A DNA stretch of 64,000 nt from CAMCTV01 sp964420985 (GTDB lineage: Bacteria > Bacteroidota > Bacteroidia > Flavobacteriales_D > Sanyastnellaceae), in contig CAYQUT010000008.1 of the NCBI GenBank assembly GCA_964420985.1, positions 26,931-90,930 of the forward strand. Reading direction: 5' to 3'. A program made the translations under genes and the position numbers. Within the stretch, counting starts at the first letter, position 1, and every line of letters begins with the position of its first letter. Of the stretch, positions 43,627-52,361 are shown one piece after another. The notes beneath the pieces are model-generated. The model was not told where the DNA came from. It made no database searches and saw only the letters and a list, made by a program, of their open reading frames with translations.

Positions 43627-44334
43627 TTATTGCTTCAATTTGTTTAAAACGGTTGCGATATCATCGACTCTAGAAACCACTTTACCCCCAAAGATTACCT
43701 CTTGCTCGTTCAAAGGCTCTGCTCTCATTAGCCCACTCATGTGGTATTCCAAAATAGATTCATTTTGAATCGCATCGATAGTCTCTGAATTGATGCCTGC
43801 CCCTGCCATAATGACGATTCGGTCACCAGCCGCTTCTTGCAGTTGATGAATCAGCGCTTTTCCTTCAATACAATTCGATTTTTGACCTGAGGTCAAAATT
43901 CGGGTACACCCCAACTCAATAATTTCTTCCAAAGATTTCATTGGATCTCGAACCACATCAAAAGCACGATGGAAAGTAACCTCCATGGGATAAGCGCACT
44001 GCACCACCCTTTTCATTGATTCAATATTTACTTCATTTTCACCATTCAATATTCCCACAACAATTCCCATGGCGCCACATTGCTTTGCCCATTCAATTTC
44101 AAACAACATGATTTCTAACTCTTCTGATGAGTAAACAAATCCACCTTCCCTAGGCCTAATCATCACCATAATTGGCATTCTTGCATTTTTTACGGCCCAT
44201 TGCACCAATCCTGAACCAGGTGACAATCCATCGGCAGAAAGAGCACTGCAAAGCTCTATACGATCCACTCCCAGGCGATTGGCCTCAAAAACATGAGCGA
44301 CTTCCGTTGCAATGACTTCCAATTTTTTCTTCAT
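43627..44334 (-). CDS. cutC: CutC family protein (copper homeostasis protein CutC)
   Basis: A 235-aa TIM-barrel protein. Conserved: KKLEVIATEV, ANRLGVDRIELCSALSADGLSPG, MIRPREGGFVYSSEE, VTFHRAFDVVRDP, RILTSGQ and IMAGAGINSETI. CutC was named for copper tolerance in E. coli, but its biochemical role is still unsettled. ATG 44334 is chosen because the promoter box TATATTTG ends 3 nt upstream and the longer frame (to 44382) would run into prfC. Divergent from prfC. Confidence 0.92.
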   Translation of the reverse strand: MKKKLEVIATEVAHVFEANRLGVDRIELCSALSADGLSPGSGLVQWAVKNARMPIMVMIRPREGGFVYSSEELEIMLFEIEWAKQCGAMGIVVGILNGENEVNIESMKRVVQCAYPMEVTFHRAFDVVRDPMKSLEEIIELGCTRILTSGQKSNCIEGKALIHQLQEAAGDRIVIMAGAGINSETIDAIQNESILEYHMSGLMRAEPLNEQEVIFGGKVVSRVDDIATVLNKLKQ

Positions 44335-44337
44335 GGT

Positions 44338-44345
44338 CAAATATA
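44338..44345 (-). promoter_or_regulatory. -7 box TATATTTG of cutC
   Basis: A consensus box on the minus strand ending 3 nt before ATG 44334. It lies 2 nt from the -33 TTG of the opposing prfC promoter, so the two promoters should compete. Confidence 0.5.
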
Positions 44346-44347
44346 CG

Positions 44348-44377
44348 TTGAAGTGGATTTGTCCCACCTTATCTTTG
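44348..44377 (+). promoter_or_regulatory. promoter of prfC
   Basis: TTG (44348-44350), 19-nt spacer, TATCTTTG (44370-44377), ending 4 nt before ATG 44382. Confidence 0.55.
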
Positions 44378-44381
44378 TCCA

Positions 44382-45974
44382 ATGGACAGATTGCAAGAGA
44401 TTGGTCGCAGAAGGACCTTTGCCATTATTTCGCATCCTGATGCGGGAAAGACTACCCTTACAGAAAAATTATTATTGTTTGGAGGGGCCATCCAAACAGC
44501 GGGTGCCGTTAAAAGCAATAAAATCACCAAGACCGCCGCATCCGACTTCATGGAGATTGAGAGACAACGTGGAATCTCTGTTGCAACATCCGTTATGGTT
44601 TTTGAATACAACGGAATGCAAATCAACTTGCTCGACACTCCCGGTCACAAAGATTTTGCTGAAGATACTTACCGAACACTCACCGCAGTTGACAGTGTTA
44701 TTCTGGTGATTGACAGTGTAAAAGGCGTTGAAGCACAGACCGAGCGATTGATGCAAGTCTGCAGAATGCGCAACACCCCAGTCATTGTGTTTATTAATAA
44801 AATGGACTTAGAGGGGCAAGATCCATTTGATTTGTTAGATGAAGTGGAAAAAAAATTGGATATCAAAGTTCAACCCCTCTCATGGCCGATTTCCAAAGGG
44901 TACTCTTTCAAGGGTGTATATAAAATTTACGATAAGGCGCTGAACCTATTTGAGTCATTGAAAACCAAAATCAACGATGAAGTGGTCAGCGTAGACGACA
45001 TCAATGATCCCAAGGTGGATCAGTTTTGTGGTGAATATGCACAGCAATTAAGAGAAGATATTGAGCTAATCGATTCAGTTTACGAACCCTTTGACGCCAG
45101 CAGATATTTAAGCGGTGAATTGGCACCTGTATTCTTCGGCTCAGCCATGAACAACTTTGGTGTTCAAGAGCTATTGGACAAATTTATTGAGATAGCCCCC
45201 TATCCAAAAGGAAGGGACAGCGATCAAAAATTCATCGCTCCTGAGGAAAAAAAATTCAGCGGATTTGTATTTAAAATCCACGCCAATATCGATCCTCGGC
45301 ATAGAGACCGCATTGCCTTTTTAAGGGTGGTATCAGGTGTGTTCGAACGAAATAAATTTTACAAACACACAAGACTCGCCAAGGATTTTAAATATCCCAA
45401 TCCGGTTACATTTATGGCCTCTGCCAAGAATACAGTTGAAGAAGCCTATCCGGGAGATGTCATTGGCTTATATGACACCGGAAATTTCAAGATAGGTGAC
45501 ACTTTAACTGAAGGTGAGAATTTTCAATACAGGGGAATTCCCAGTTTTTCTCCGGAGATTTTCAAGGAATTGATTAACAAAGACCCCATGAAATCTAAAC
45601 AGTTGGATAAAGGGATTCGTCAATTGACTGAAGAAGGAGTTGCGCAATTGTTTTTACAAGAGCCTGGATCTAGGAAGGTTGTGGGCACAGTTGGAGAATT
45701 GCAATTTGAGGTAATCAAATACAGGCTTGAACATGAGTATGGTGCCAAATGTGATTTTGAAACCAAGTCCTTTTACAAAGCTTGTTGGATAACATCTACT
45801 GATGATTCCAAATTAGGCGAATTCAAAAGAATCAAAGGAAACAATATGGTGATTGACAAGGAAGGCCATGACGTTTATCTGGCCCCAAGCAAGTTCATAT
45901 TGGACATGGAGCAAAATAACTATCCAGAGTTGACCTTCCATTTCACTTCTGAATTTAAAACGCAAAACGCCTAA
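44382..45974 (+). CDS. prfC: peptide chain release factor 3
   Basis: A 530-aa translational GTPase (RF3 usual length ~530). G1 SHPDAGKTTLTEKLL, G2 RQRGISVATSV, G3 DTPGHKDF, G4 FINKMD, followed by RF3-specific domains (AVDSVILVIDSVKGVEAQTERLMQ, LFLQEPGSRKVVGTVGELQFEVIKYRLEHEYG). It removes RF1/RF2 from the ribosome after termination. Divergent from cutC; ltaE follows after 2 nt. Confidence 0.96.
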   Translation: MDRLQEIGRRRTFAIISHPDAGKTTLTEKLLLFGGAIQTAGAVKSNKITKTAASDFMEIERQRGISVATSVMVFEYNGMQINLLDTPGHKDFAEDTYRTLTAVDSVILVIDSVKGVEAQTERLMQVCRMRNTPVIVFINKMDLEGQDPFDLLDEVEKKLDIKVQPLSWPISKGYSFKGVYKIYDKALNLFESLKTKINDEVVSVDDINDPKVDQFCGEYAQQLREDIELIDSVYEPFDASRYLSGELAPVFFGSAMNNFGVQELLDKFIEIAPYPKGRDSDQKFIAPEEKKFSGFVFKIHANIDPRHRDRIAFLRVVSGVFERNKFYKHTRLAKDFKYPNPVTFMASAKNTVEEAYPGDVIGLYDTGNFKIGDTLTEGENFQYRGIPSFSPEIFKELINKDPMKSKQLDKGIRQLTEEGVAQLFLQEPGSRKVVGTVGELQFEVIKYRLEHEYGAKCDFETKSFYKACWITSTDDSKLGEFKRIKGNNMVIDKEGHDVYLAPSKFILDMEQNNYPELTFHFTSEFKTQNA

Positions 45975-45976
45975 CG

Positions 45977-46981
45977 ATGCTTGACTTAAGAAGCGATACC
46001 TTTACACTGCCCACTCTAGAAATGAAGGAGGCCATGTTCAACGCGCCATTAGGAGATGATGTATTTGGTGAAGATCCAACAGTCAATGAATTGCAACAAT
46101 ATGCAGCTGCCATGTTCGGTATGGAAGCAGCATTGTTCTGCAGTTCGGGTACTCAAACCAATCAAATAGCCATCAATGTTCATACACAACCCGGCGACGA
46201 GGTCATTTGCTCCAATCTTGCCCACATTTATATTTATGAAGGTGGTGGAATTGCATTGAACTCGGGATGCAGTGTAAGATTAATTGAGAGACCCTTTGGG
46301 ATGTTCACAGCAGAAGACGTTTTACAGAACATCAACAACAAAAATGATATACATCTCCCGCTCACCAGACTCGTCTGCATCGAGGATACAGTGAACAAAG
46401 GAGGAGGTGCAATATGGGATTTGGAGGAAATTAAAAGGATAAAAGAAGTTTGTGATGCTCACGACTTAAAGTTGCACTGCGATGGTGCAAGACTCTTCAA
46501 TGCACTTATAGAATCGAAAGTCTCACCTGAAGAATACGGAAAATATTTTGATTCAATAAGTATTTGTTTGAGCAAAGGACTTGGAGCTCCTATTGGATCA
46601 CTGCTTTTGGGGAGTAAAGCGTTTATTGAAAAAGCGAGACGCCGCAGAAAATCTTTGGGTGGTGGAATGAGACAAGCGGGAATAATTGCCGCAGCAGGAC
46701 TGTTTGCATTAAAAAACAATTTAGATCGCTTGCATTTGGATCATCAAAATGCAAAATACCTCGCAGAGAAAATTAAAAAACACAAAGGAATCAAATCCAT
46801 CTATCCCACTTCAACCAACATCGTCATTGCAGAAACCCATGATAGCGAAGGAGCAATAGCTTTTGTTGAGGAGATGAAAACGAAAAATGTTTTGTGTTTT
46901 CCTTTCGGACAAAACAAAGTAAGATTTGTCACCCACCTCGGAATTAACAAGGAAGATATTGATTTACATTTTAATGATTGA
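45977..46981 (+). CDS. ltaE: low-specificity L-threonine aldolase
   Basis: A 334-aa PLP enzyme cleaving L-threonine/allo-threonine to glycine and acetaldehyde. Motifs: MLDLRSDTFTLPT, LGDDVFGEDPTVNEL, LHCDGARLFNA, Schiff-base Lys in ICLSKGLGAPIGS, and RRRKSLGGGMRQAG. The gene begins 2 nt after prfC and is likely co-transcribed. Its last 18 nt overlap the convergent siaC gene, with no terminator between. Confidence 0.93.
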   Translation: MLDLRSDTFTLPTLEMKEAMFNAPLGDDVFGEDPTVNELQQYAAAMFGMEAALFCSSGTQTNQIAINVHTQPGDEVICSNLAHIYIYEGGGIALNSGCSVRLIERPFGMFTAEDVLQNINNKNDIHLPLTRLVCIEDTVNKGGGAIWDLEEIKRIKEVCDAHDLKLHCDGARLFNALIESKVSPEEYGKYFDSISICLSKGLGAPIGSLLLGSKAFIEKARRRRKSLGGGMRQAGIIAAAGLFALKNNLDRLHLDHQNAKYLAEKIKKHKGIKSIYPTSTNIVIAETHDSEGAIAFVEEMKTKNVLCFPFGQNKVRFVTHLGINKEDIDLHFND

Positions 46982-47338
46982 AATGGGGACATCAATCAAT
47001 GATTGAAAGGATTCACCAGCTTCTTCCATAAACTCATCATCTTCCGTTACTACCCATTCAATAGACCAAGTCTTTCCATTGGTCATACCATTTGCAATCG
47101 CCTGAATCAACCACAAAAGCGCTTTCATTGACGACGAATTAAAATAATTCAATTCAAAGCGAAAAACAGTTTGACTTTTCAACTGATCCTGATGATCATT
47201 GACCCACTGTATCAATGGTCGATAAAACTCAAACGAGTCAATTGGGGTTGATAAACCTACAATGGACTGAATTTCATTTTGCATTGAAAAATGAACTTGG
47301 GGTGTATTGGATGTAGCCTCAATCTTCAACTCATTCAT
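46964..47338 (-). CDS. SiaC-family regulatory phosphoprotein (DUF1987)
   Basis: A 124-aa protein of the SiaC/DUF1987 family: FYRPLIQWVNDH, FELNYFNSSSMKALLWLIQ and the acidic TEDDEFMEEAGESFQSL. In Pseudomonas SiaC the Thr of the YFNTSS-like strand is phosphorylated by SiaB and dephosphorylated by SiaA, and unphosphorylated SiaC activates the diguanylate cyclase SiaD. Here the position appears to be Ser (FNSSS). It overlaps siaB by 8 nt at its start and ltaE by 18 nt at its end. The target is unknown, as no SiaD is present in this window. Confidence 0.88.
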   Translation of the reverse strand: MNELKIEATSNTPQVHFSMQNEIQSIVGLSTPIDSFEFYRPLIQWVNDHQDQLKSQTVFRFELNYFNSSSMKALLWLIQAIANGMTNGKTWSIEWVVTEDDEFMEEAGESFQSLIDVPISIIKM

Positions 47339-47834
47339 CTTGTGTACATTTTTTTAATTTCAAATCAACTTTACAAAGCACTTGGCTCGAAGCGCCTAGT
47401 TTAGGAGAAATTACAATTTCTTTAAAACAATTTTTTCGCATGATTTGTAAAAGCCCCAAACCAGCACCTCCTCGATCATTAAAAGTATTGTTTGATAGTT
47501 TTTGACGGTACATCAAATCCAATTCTTGTTCCGTCATTCTTTTGTAGCCCTCTACTTGTAACATCAACACTTCAACATCACTCAATGTTGACTGATTTAT
47601 TACCGTATAGGCTATTATCTCTTCGGAGATATCAATTTCAACCATCACATTGTCCTTTTCATTGGAATACCTGAACGCGTTATCAATAAGCTCTACCAAA
47701 CAATTAATGGCAATTTTCAAAAACTTCTTATGAATATTTAATTGAACAGCTTCCAATGAGATTCTATCAATCAATGACTCAACCTCCATGGAGGATAAAC
47801 TTAATTGATATTTCATTGAATCTCCTTTCACCAT
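47331..47834 (-). CDS. SiaB-family protein kinase (GHKL fold)
   Basis: A 167-aa protein with a degenerate GHKL ATPase: N-box CLVELIDNAFRYSNE and G-box NDRGGAGLGLLQIM, the latter matching SiaB-type kinases. It should phosphorylate the SiaC protein encoded immediately downstream. Its ATG 47834 directly abuts the stop of the phosphatase gene (TAAATG); MKYQLSLS six codons in is an alternative start. Together with the neighbours it forms a SiaABC partner-switch. Confidence 0.87.
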   Translation of the reverse strand: MVKGDSMKYQLSLSSMEVESLIDRISLEAVQLNIHKKFLKIAINCLVELIDNAFRYSNEKDNVMVEIDISEEIIAYTVINQSTLSDVEVLMLQVEGYKRMTEQELDLMYRQKLSNNTFNDRGGAGLGLLQIMRKNCFKEIVISPKLGASSQVLCKVDLKLKKCTQDE

Positions 47835-50333
47835 TTATATTTTAATTCCTAAAACCACCAAATCATCCGTTTGCACACTTTCACCTCGCCATTCATCAAA
47901 TAATGTATTCAATTGGGACTTTCTTTGATCAAAGTTAATCTGTTGAAAGCATTTCAAACTTTCCATGATACGTTTTTTGGACAACTTTTGTTTCCCTTCT
48001 AACCCTCCGAATTGATGATACAATCCATCACTAAACAGATAAATCTCATCCCCCGACTCACATTGTACCTCATGATTGATGAACTTCAATTTATCTTCAT
48101 GCAAATTTTCTCCGATCGAAATATGCACCCCTTTCAACATTTCAACGGTTCCCTGACGCGCCAGTAAAGCGGGTAAATTTGCTCCAGAGAATTGAAGCTC
48201 TTTTGATTTTTGATCAATTCTAACTATGGACAAATCAACACTAACAATATAATTTCTATTTTCAGATTGAGACAATCGCAAAACCAAACGATGATGCAGC
48301 ATCCTCAAAATTGATGCACAATCAGACTTTGAATTGCTCCTTATAATATCCGTTAAACCAAAATAAGTCATTATGGATAACATTGAAGCACTTACCCCAT
48401 GACCAATACAATCCACTGCTGCAACAAAAACTTTTCCATCGATACAAAAAATAAAGGGTAAATCTCCGCTCACCATCTCCAAAGGACGATGTATGATAAA
48501 GCCATCTTGAAAAATCTCTTTCAAATCACTTTCCTTTGGATAAACCATCTCTTGAAATTTGCTGGCATACTCGATACCCGAAACAATCTCATTGTTCTTT
48601 TCTCCTAACTCCTGATTGATCGCCTGAATCTCTCGGTTATTTTGTTCAATTATTTTGTTTTGATTTCGCGTTTTTCTGAAGAAAAAAACAATGACGAACA
48701 AAACAAACAACATAACTCCCGTAAAAAGAATTCCAAAAATCGATTGCCTCCTTCGAATTTCGAGTTCCTTTTTATTGATCTCATCTTGCGCTGCTAAATT
48801 GTCATTCCTAAGTCGGAGATTAAGATTTTTATTTTCAATATCCTGCTTTTGAATTTTCAGTTCCGAAATACTCAGTAAACTAGATTTTCTTTTATTTTCT
48901 AATTCCGAAATTTGATAGCGTTGTGATTGACTTAACTGCTCTGCCTCCAACTTTTGGACCCTGTTGAGCGCTCTCTCTTTCTCAATTCCTTGATTAGCAA
49001 GTTCCAAATCAAACCTATACTTTTCCTGTTGTCTTTCTGATTCAACTTGAATTTTTCTCAACTTTTCATTTAAAATCAAACGCTGCCTTTCAAAATTTTG
49101 AAGCTCCATAATGGACTCAAATTCAGTATTTGAAATTTCAATGTTGAGATCCGCCTTTTTTAACTTTTCACTTTGTTCATGCAACAGTATCTTTTCTTCA
49201 ATTTGACTTGCTTTTGCTTTAAACTTTGTACTCCTATCGAACTCGTTGTTCAATGAAAATAAATCAGACAACAAAATGGCTATCTGATATTGAAGGGGTA
49301 AATCGCCTAAATCTTCTGCCAAACGAAAAGCAATATTGGCCCATTCAACCGCAGAGGAGAATGAATGAGTGGAAACTTTCAAACGAGCAATGAATGCGGC
49401 AGTTATGGCCTTTTGAAATAAATGTCCATTTTTTTCCGCATTATTGAATGACCTCTCTGCATAATCATAAGACCTTGTATAATTACTAGACCAATAATAG
49501 GCCCTTGCCAAATTCAGCAGAATATAATTCTCTTGATTAGGCCATTTTTTTTCGTTGATTTGATTGGCCTCGTTAAAAAATGAAATGGCTTTGTTGTAAT
49601 CCTTTAAATGAATGCACAATTCACCTGCCTTGTTCAACAGCATCAAATGCTTTTCTGGAGAAGCCGTTCTGTCTACAATGGACAATAAGTTGATCAACTG
49701 CAAATAAGCTTCATTGAATTTACTGTTCTTGGATTTTGCATCCAACCACAATTCAAAAAGATCGAGATAAGGAATTGGATTCTTGAGGAAATCTGCCTGC
49801 TTCAATTGAAAGTATTTATCCAAGAGTTGTTCAACTGTCTGTGACTTATCCAAAGAAAACAAAGACAAAGACCATGTCCGCATTAACCGCAATTCTTGTT
49901 CTTTGATCAGCTTACCCGAATCGTAAACCTTTTTAGACAACCCAACGGCCTTTTCAGCAACACCATAGTTGTAATAAATATCAACCAAAGTAACTCCAGC
50001 ATTGCACCAAAGAAAAGCATCAAAGTCTTTTACACTTTCCATTGCACGGGAGGCAAATTTCACTCCATCATTCCAATTTTGTGTTCTTAATGAAATCTCT
50101 GCCAATAGCAAACAGGATTGCGCATACAATTGAGAATTATTTGTTTTCCTTCCAAATTGGAGAACAAGCAAACCTGATTGGGATGCATTATCCAAATCTC
50201 CATTAGCTAGTTTCTCAAATCCAATATCCAATTTTTCATTCATCCACTTCAATGAATCTTGAACTTGCCCCATGAATATGAATGGCGATGCCAAGAAAAA
50301 AAACAGATGAATGGCGATAATCTTTTTTTTCAT
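47835..50333 (-). CDS. TPR-transmembrane SpoIIE-type PP2C phosphatase (SiaA role)
   Basis: An 832-aa sensor phosphatase: signal peptide (MKKKIIAIHLFFFLASPFIFMGQ), about eight TPR-like helical repeats in the periplasm (~25-400), a long coiled coil (~405-540), one transmembrane helix (SIFGILFTGVMLFVLFVIVFFF, ~545-567), a short coiled coil and a cytoplasmic SpoIIE domain (~600-832). Metal-binding Asp residues are present: MVSGDLPF, AAVDCIGHGVSASM, LFSDGLYHQFGG and QTDDLVVLGIK. It replaces the HAMP-type SiaA by a TPR-sensor architecture and should dephosphorylate SiaC. 4 nt after the TonB-dependent receptor gene. Confidence 0.9.
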   Translation of the reverse strand: MKKKIIAIHLFFFLASPFIFMGQVQDSLKWMNEKLDIGFEKLANGDLDNASQSGLLVLQFGRKTNNSQLYAQSCLLLAEISLRTQNWNDGVKFASRAMESVKDFDAFLWCNAGVTLVDIYYNYGVAEKAVGLSKKVYDSGKLIKEQELRLMRTWSLSLFSLDKSQTVEQLLDKYFQLKQADFLKNPIPYLDLFELWLDAKSKNSKFNEAYLQLINLLSIVDRTASPEKHLMLLNKAGELCIHLKDYNKAISFFNEANQINEKKWPNQENYILLNLARAYYWSSNYTRSYDYAERSFNNAEKNGHLFQKAITAAFIARLKVSTHSFSSAVEWANIAFRLAEDLGDLPLQYQIAILLSDLFSLNNEFDRSTKFKAKASQIEEKILLHEQSEKLKKADLNIEISNTEFESIMELQNFERQRLILNEKLRKIQVESERQQEKYRFDLELANQGIEKERALNRVQKLEAEQLSQSQRYQISELENKRKSSLLSISELKIQKQDIENKNLNLRLRNDNLAAQDEINKKELEIRRRQSIFGILFTGVMLFVLFVIVFFFRKTRNQNKIIEQNNREIQAINQELGEKNNEIVSGIEYASKFQEMVYPKESDLKEIFQDGFIIHRPLEMVSGDLPFIFCIDGKVFVAAVDCIGHGVSASMLSIMTYFGLTDIIRSNSKSDCASILRMLHHRLVLRLSQSENRNYIVSVDLSIVRIDQKSKELQFSGANLPALLARQGTVEMLKGVHISIGENLHEDKLKFINHEVQCESGDEIYLFSDGLYHQFGGLEGKQKLSKKRIMESLKCFQQINFDQRKSQLNTLFDEWRGESVQTDDLVVLGIKI

Positions 50334-50337
50334 GACA

Positions 50338-52293
50338 TCAATAAAAATGATATTGTACTGAACATTGAATCTGTCTGGACAACAAGGGCAATGGGTCTAT
50401 TTCCAAATCAGTAGCACTGGCCACCCCAAACTCACTATTCAAAGCATTCTTTACAAATAAATTAAAATGTAAATTTCTTGACTTCAAAAACTGCCCTCCA
50501 ATTCCAAAGTGCAATAATATCCCGTTCTTTAATTGAGGTGCGTTATAAACATTAATTTCACTTTGTTTCATGCCGCCAAAAGAAAAAGAATAATTTTTCA
50601 AGAATCGATATGAACCAAAAAAATTCAATTTGTAGCTAGGAAATCCAAAATATATTTCACCATCTTCATTTTGAACCTCCGCAATTAAGGCATGATCGAT
50701 TGTTCTCTGCAAAGATCCACTCATGGTTACCCTAAAATTATTCTTGTTCCATCGAATCAAACTCTGAATTCCCTCCGTTCCAATGGTTGGACGATTGATA
50801 TAATTGTCAATTCCCAACTCTTGATCATATACATACAAAATAGGATTAGCAATTCCAATTTTGAATGCACTTGCCTTCCAATTGAAATAATTCATATTAA
50901 TTCCCATTTCAAGTTCATAAGTAACCACTGTTTCATTTTTAAGCTGCTGAGTCAAGAGAGCTCCATTTTGATTTTGTATGGTCGCAATCTTGAAAGCTTG
51001 AGCAGCAAATGCTTTAAAATGAAATTTTTGGAATTGAACAGCATATCCGACTCTTGGTGCAAACAACAATTTAGAAAATGTATGACTCTCCATTCGATAC
51101 CCAACGGAAAGTGATCCCAACTTTCCACGATAAAAGCCATCAAAGAAAATAGCGCCTGCGCCAACACGCATCTGATTCAAATCATTATAATCAAATACGG
51201 CAGACCTTAATAATATCTTTGATTGTTGCCAAACGCCTTGAACCCCATAATCCAAATCAATATTTTTGGAAAACTTGGATTTGAAAATAATATTTTGATT
51301 GATCCGTTGGGCGTGGGTATTGGATCCTATCAAAGTTGAATCCGTCGTATTCAAATCAATCCATGGCAGCTGATCCATATAAGTAAATTGAACCTCCATC
51401 TTGGTACGATCAGATAATTTAAAACTGAGCGAATTATCCAATCCAACGGTAGACATCAGGACCAGCTGAGGCTCATCTGAGATTTGAGATTGAAAATCAG
51501 AGTAGTAAAATGCACCCCTATATTTTCCTTTATTCAATCCAATAAAAACATTGTTGGAGTTCACTTCTGAACTATCACCCCAATTCAACTGTCTGTTTCT
51601 AAAAAGTTGTTGTACACGGGTGCTTTTTTTCATTTTACCCGAGTTCACTTGAATGCTAACTTTATAGTTATCATTTAATTCATAATTCCCAACAAATCCA
51701 ATGAAACTTCTATCGACCTGACCATTTGAAAAACTCAAATCCGATTTTATGGCTCCTCCTGAAAATTCCGCATTGCTTTTGAGCACAACATTGATGACAC
51801 CTAAGGCTGCTGTTCCCCCATATTTCACGGATCCCGGGCCAAAACTGAATTCTATTCGACTGACCATGTGTAATGGCAACCTACCTCCTAAAAGGTAAGT
51901 TCCATAGTCCAAATCATTCAATGGAATACCATTGAACATAAAGAGCACTTTGCCTTCTTGGGCCCAAAGTCCCCTAACTCCTATACCTAAAGCATCTTCG
52001 ACATCCCTTCCCAATGAAGTAGATGTCAAATAAATAATCACATCCATCAAATCTGTCGCCCCCATTGCCTCTATGTCCTCAGCGGTAATGACCAAAATCT
52101 CACCTGGAATCTCTCGAATATCGCGTTCTGAAAACCCTATGAGGGACGACATTGCACCACCTGATTTAACAGTTGAATCAATGTGCAACATTTGTACAAT
52201 TTCCCTTTTTATCAGCAAACTGTCAATGGATGGCTGTGCCAGCAAGATTGGACTGATAAGAGAGAGAAAAATAAAAATTATATTTCTAATCAT
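50338..52293 (-). CDS. TonB-dependent outer-membrane receptor
   Basis: A 651-aa protein from ATG 52293, which gives a normal signal peptide (MIRNIIFIFLSLISPILLAQ); a start at 52347 would fall within the rpoC terminator. The plug domain is visible (GEILVITAEDIEAMGATDLMDVI, RGLWAQEGKVLFMFNGIPLNDLDYG, RIEFSFGPGSVKYGGTAALGVINVVLK), then a barrel ending VQYHFY. There is no SusD and no carboxypeptidase-like N-domain, so it is of iron/cobalamin/siderophore receptor type; the substrate is unknown. Operonic with the phosphatase, siaB and siaC. Confidence 0.9.
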   Translation of the reverse strand: MIRNIIFIFLSLISPILLAQPSIDSLLIKREIVQMLHIDSTVKSGGAMSSLIGFSERDIREIPGEILVITAEDIEAMGATDLMDVIIYLTSTSLGRDVEDALGIGVRGLWAQEGKVLFMFNGIPLNDLDYGTYLLGGRLPLHMVSRIEFSFGPGSVKYGGTAALGVINVVLKSNAEFSGGAIKSDLSFSNGQVDRSFIGFVGNYELNDNYKVSIQVNSGKMKKSTRVQQLFRNRQLNWGDSSEVNSNNVFIGLNKGKYRGAFYYSDFQSQISDEPQLVLMSTVGLDNSLSFKLSDRTKMEVQFTYMDQLPWIDLNTTDSTLIGSNTHAQRINQNIIFKSKFSKNIDLDYGVQGVWQQSKILLRSAVFDYNDLNQMRVGAGAIFFDGFYRGKLGSLSVGYRMESHTFSKLLFAPRVGYAVQFQKFHFKAFAAQAFKIATIQNQNGALLTQQLKNETVVTYELEMGINMNYFNWKASAFKIGIANPILYVYDQELGIDNYINRPTIGTEGIQSLIRWNKNNFRVTMSGSLQRTIDHALIAEVQNEDGEIYFGFPSYKLNFFGSYRFLKNYSFSFGGMKQSEINVYNAPQLKNGILLHFGIGGQFLKSRNLHFNLFVKNALNSEFGVASATDLEIDPLPLLSRQIQCSVQYHFY

Positions 52294-52310
52294 TGATACA
52301 ATATACAATA

Positions 52311-52338
52311 AAAAACCCTCTACGTGTAGAGGGTTTTT
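52311..52338 (-). terminator. intrinsic terminator of the rpoBC operon
   Basis: AAAAACCCTCTAC/GTAGAGGGTTTTT, a nearly perfect palindrome with T-runs on both strands. It lies 23 nt past the rpoC stop and just before the TonB-receptor start. Confidence 0.85.
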
Positions 52339-52361
52339 AAGTTTCAAATTATCACGACAAA

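Noticed and set aside
46964..46981. Possible frameshift or misassembly at the ltaE/siaC overlap
   Set aside because: Both proteins end normally for their families; the 18-nt convergent overlap is compatible with both.
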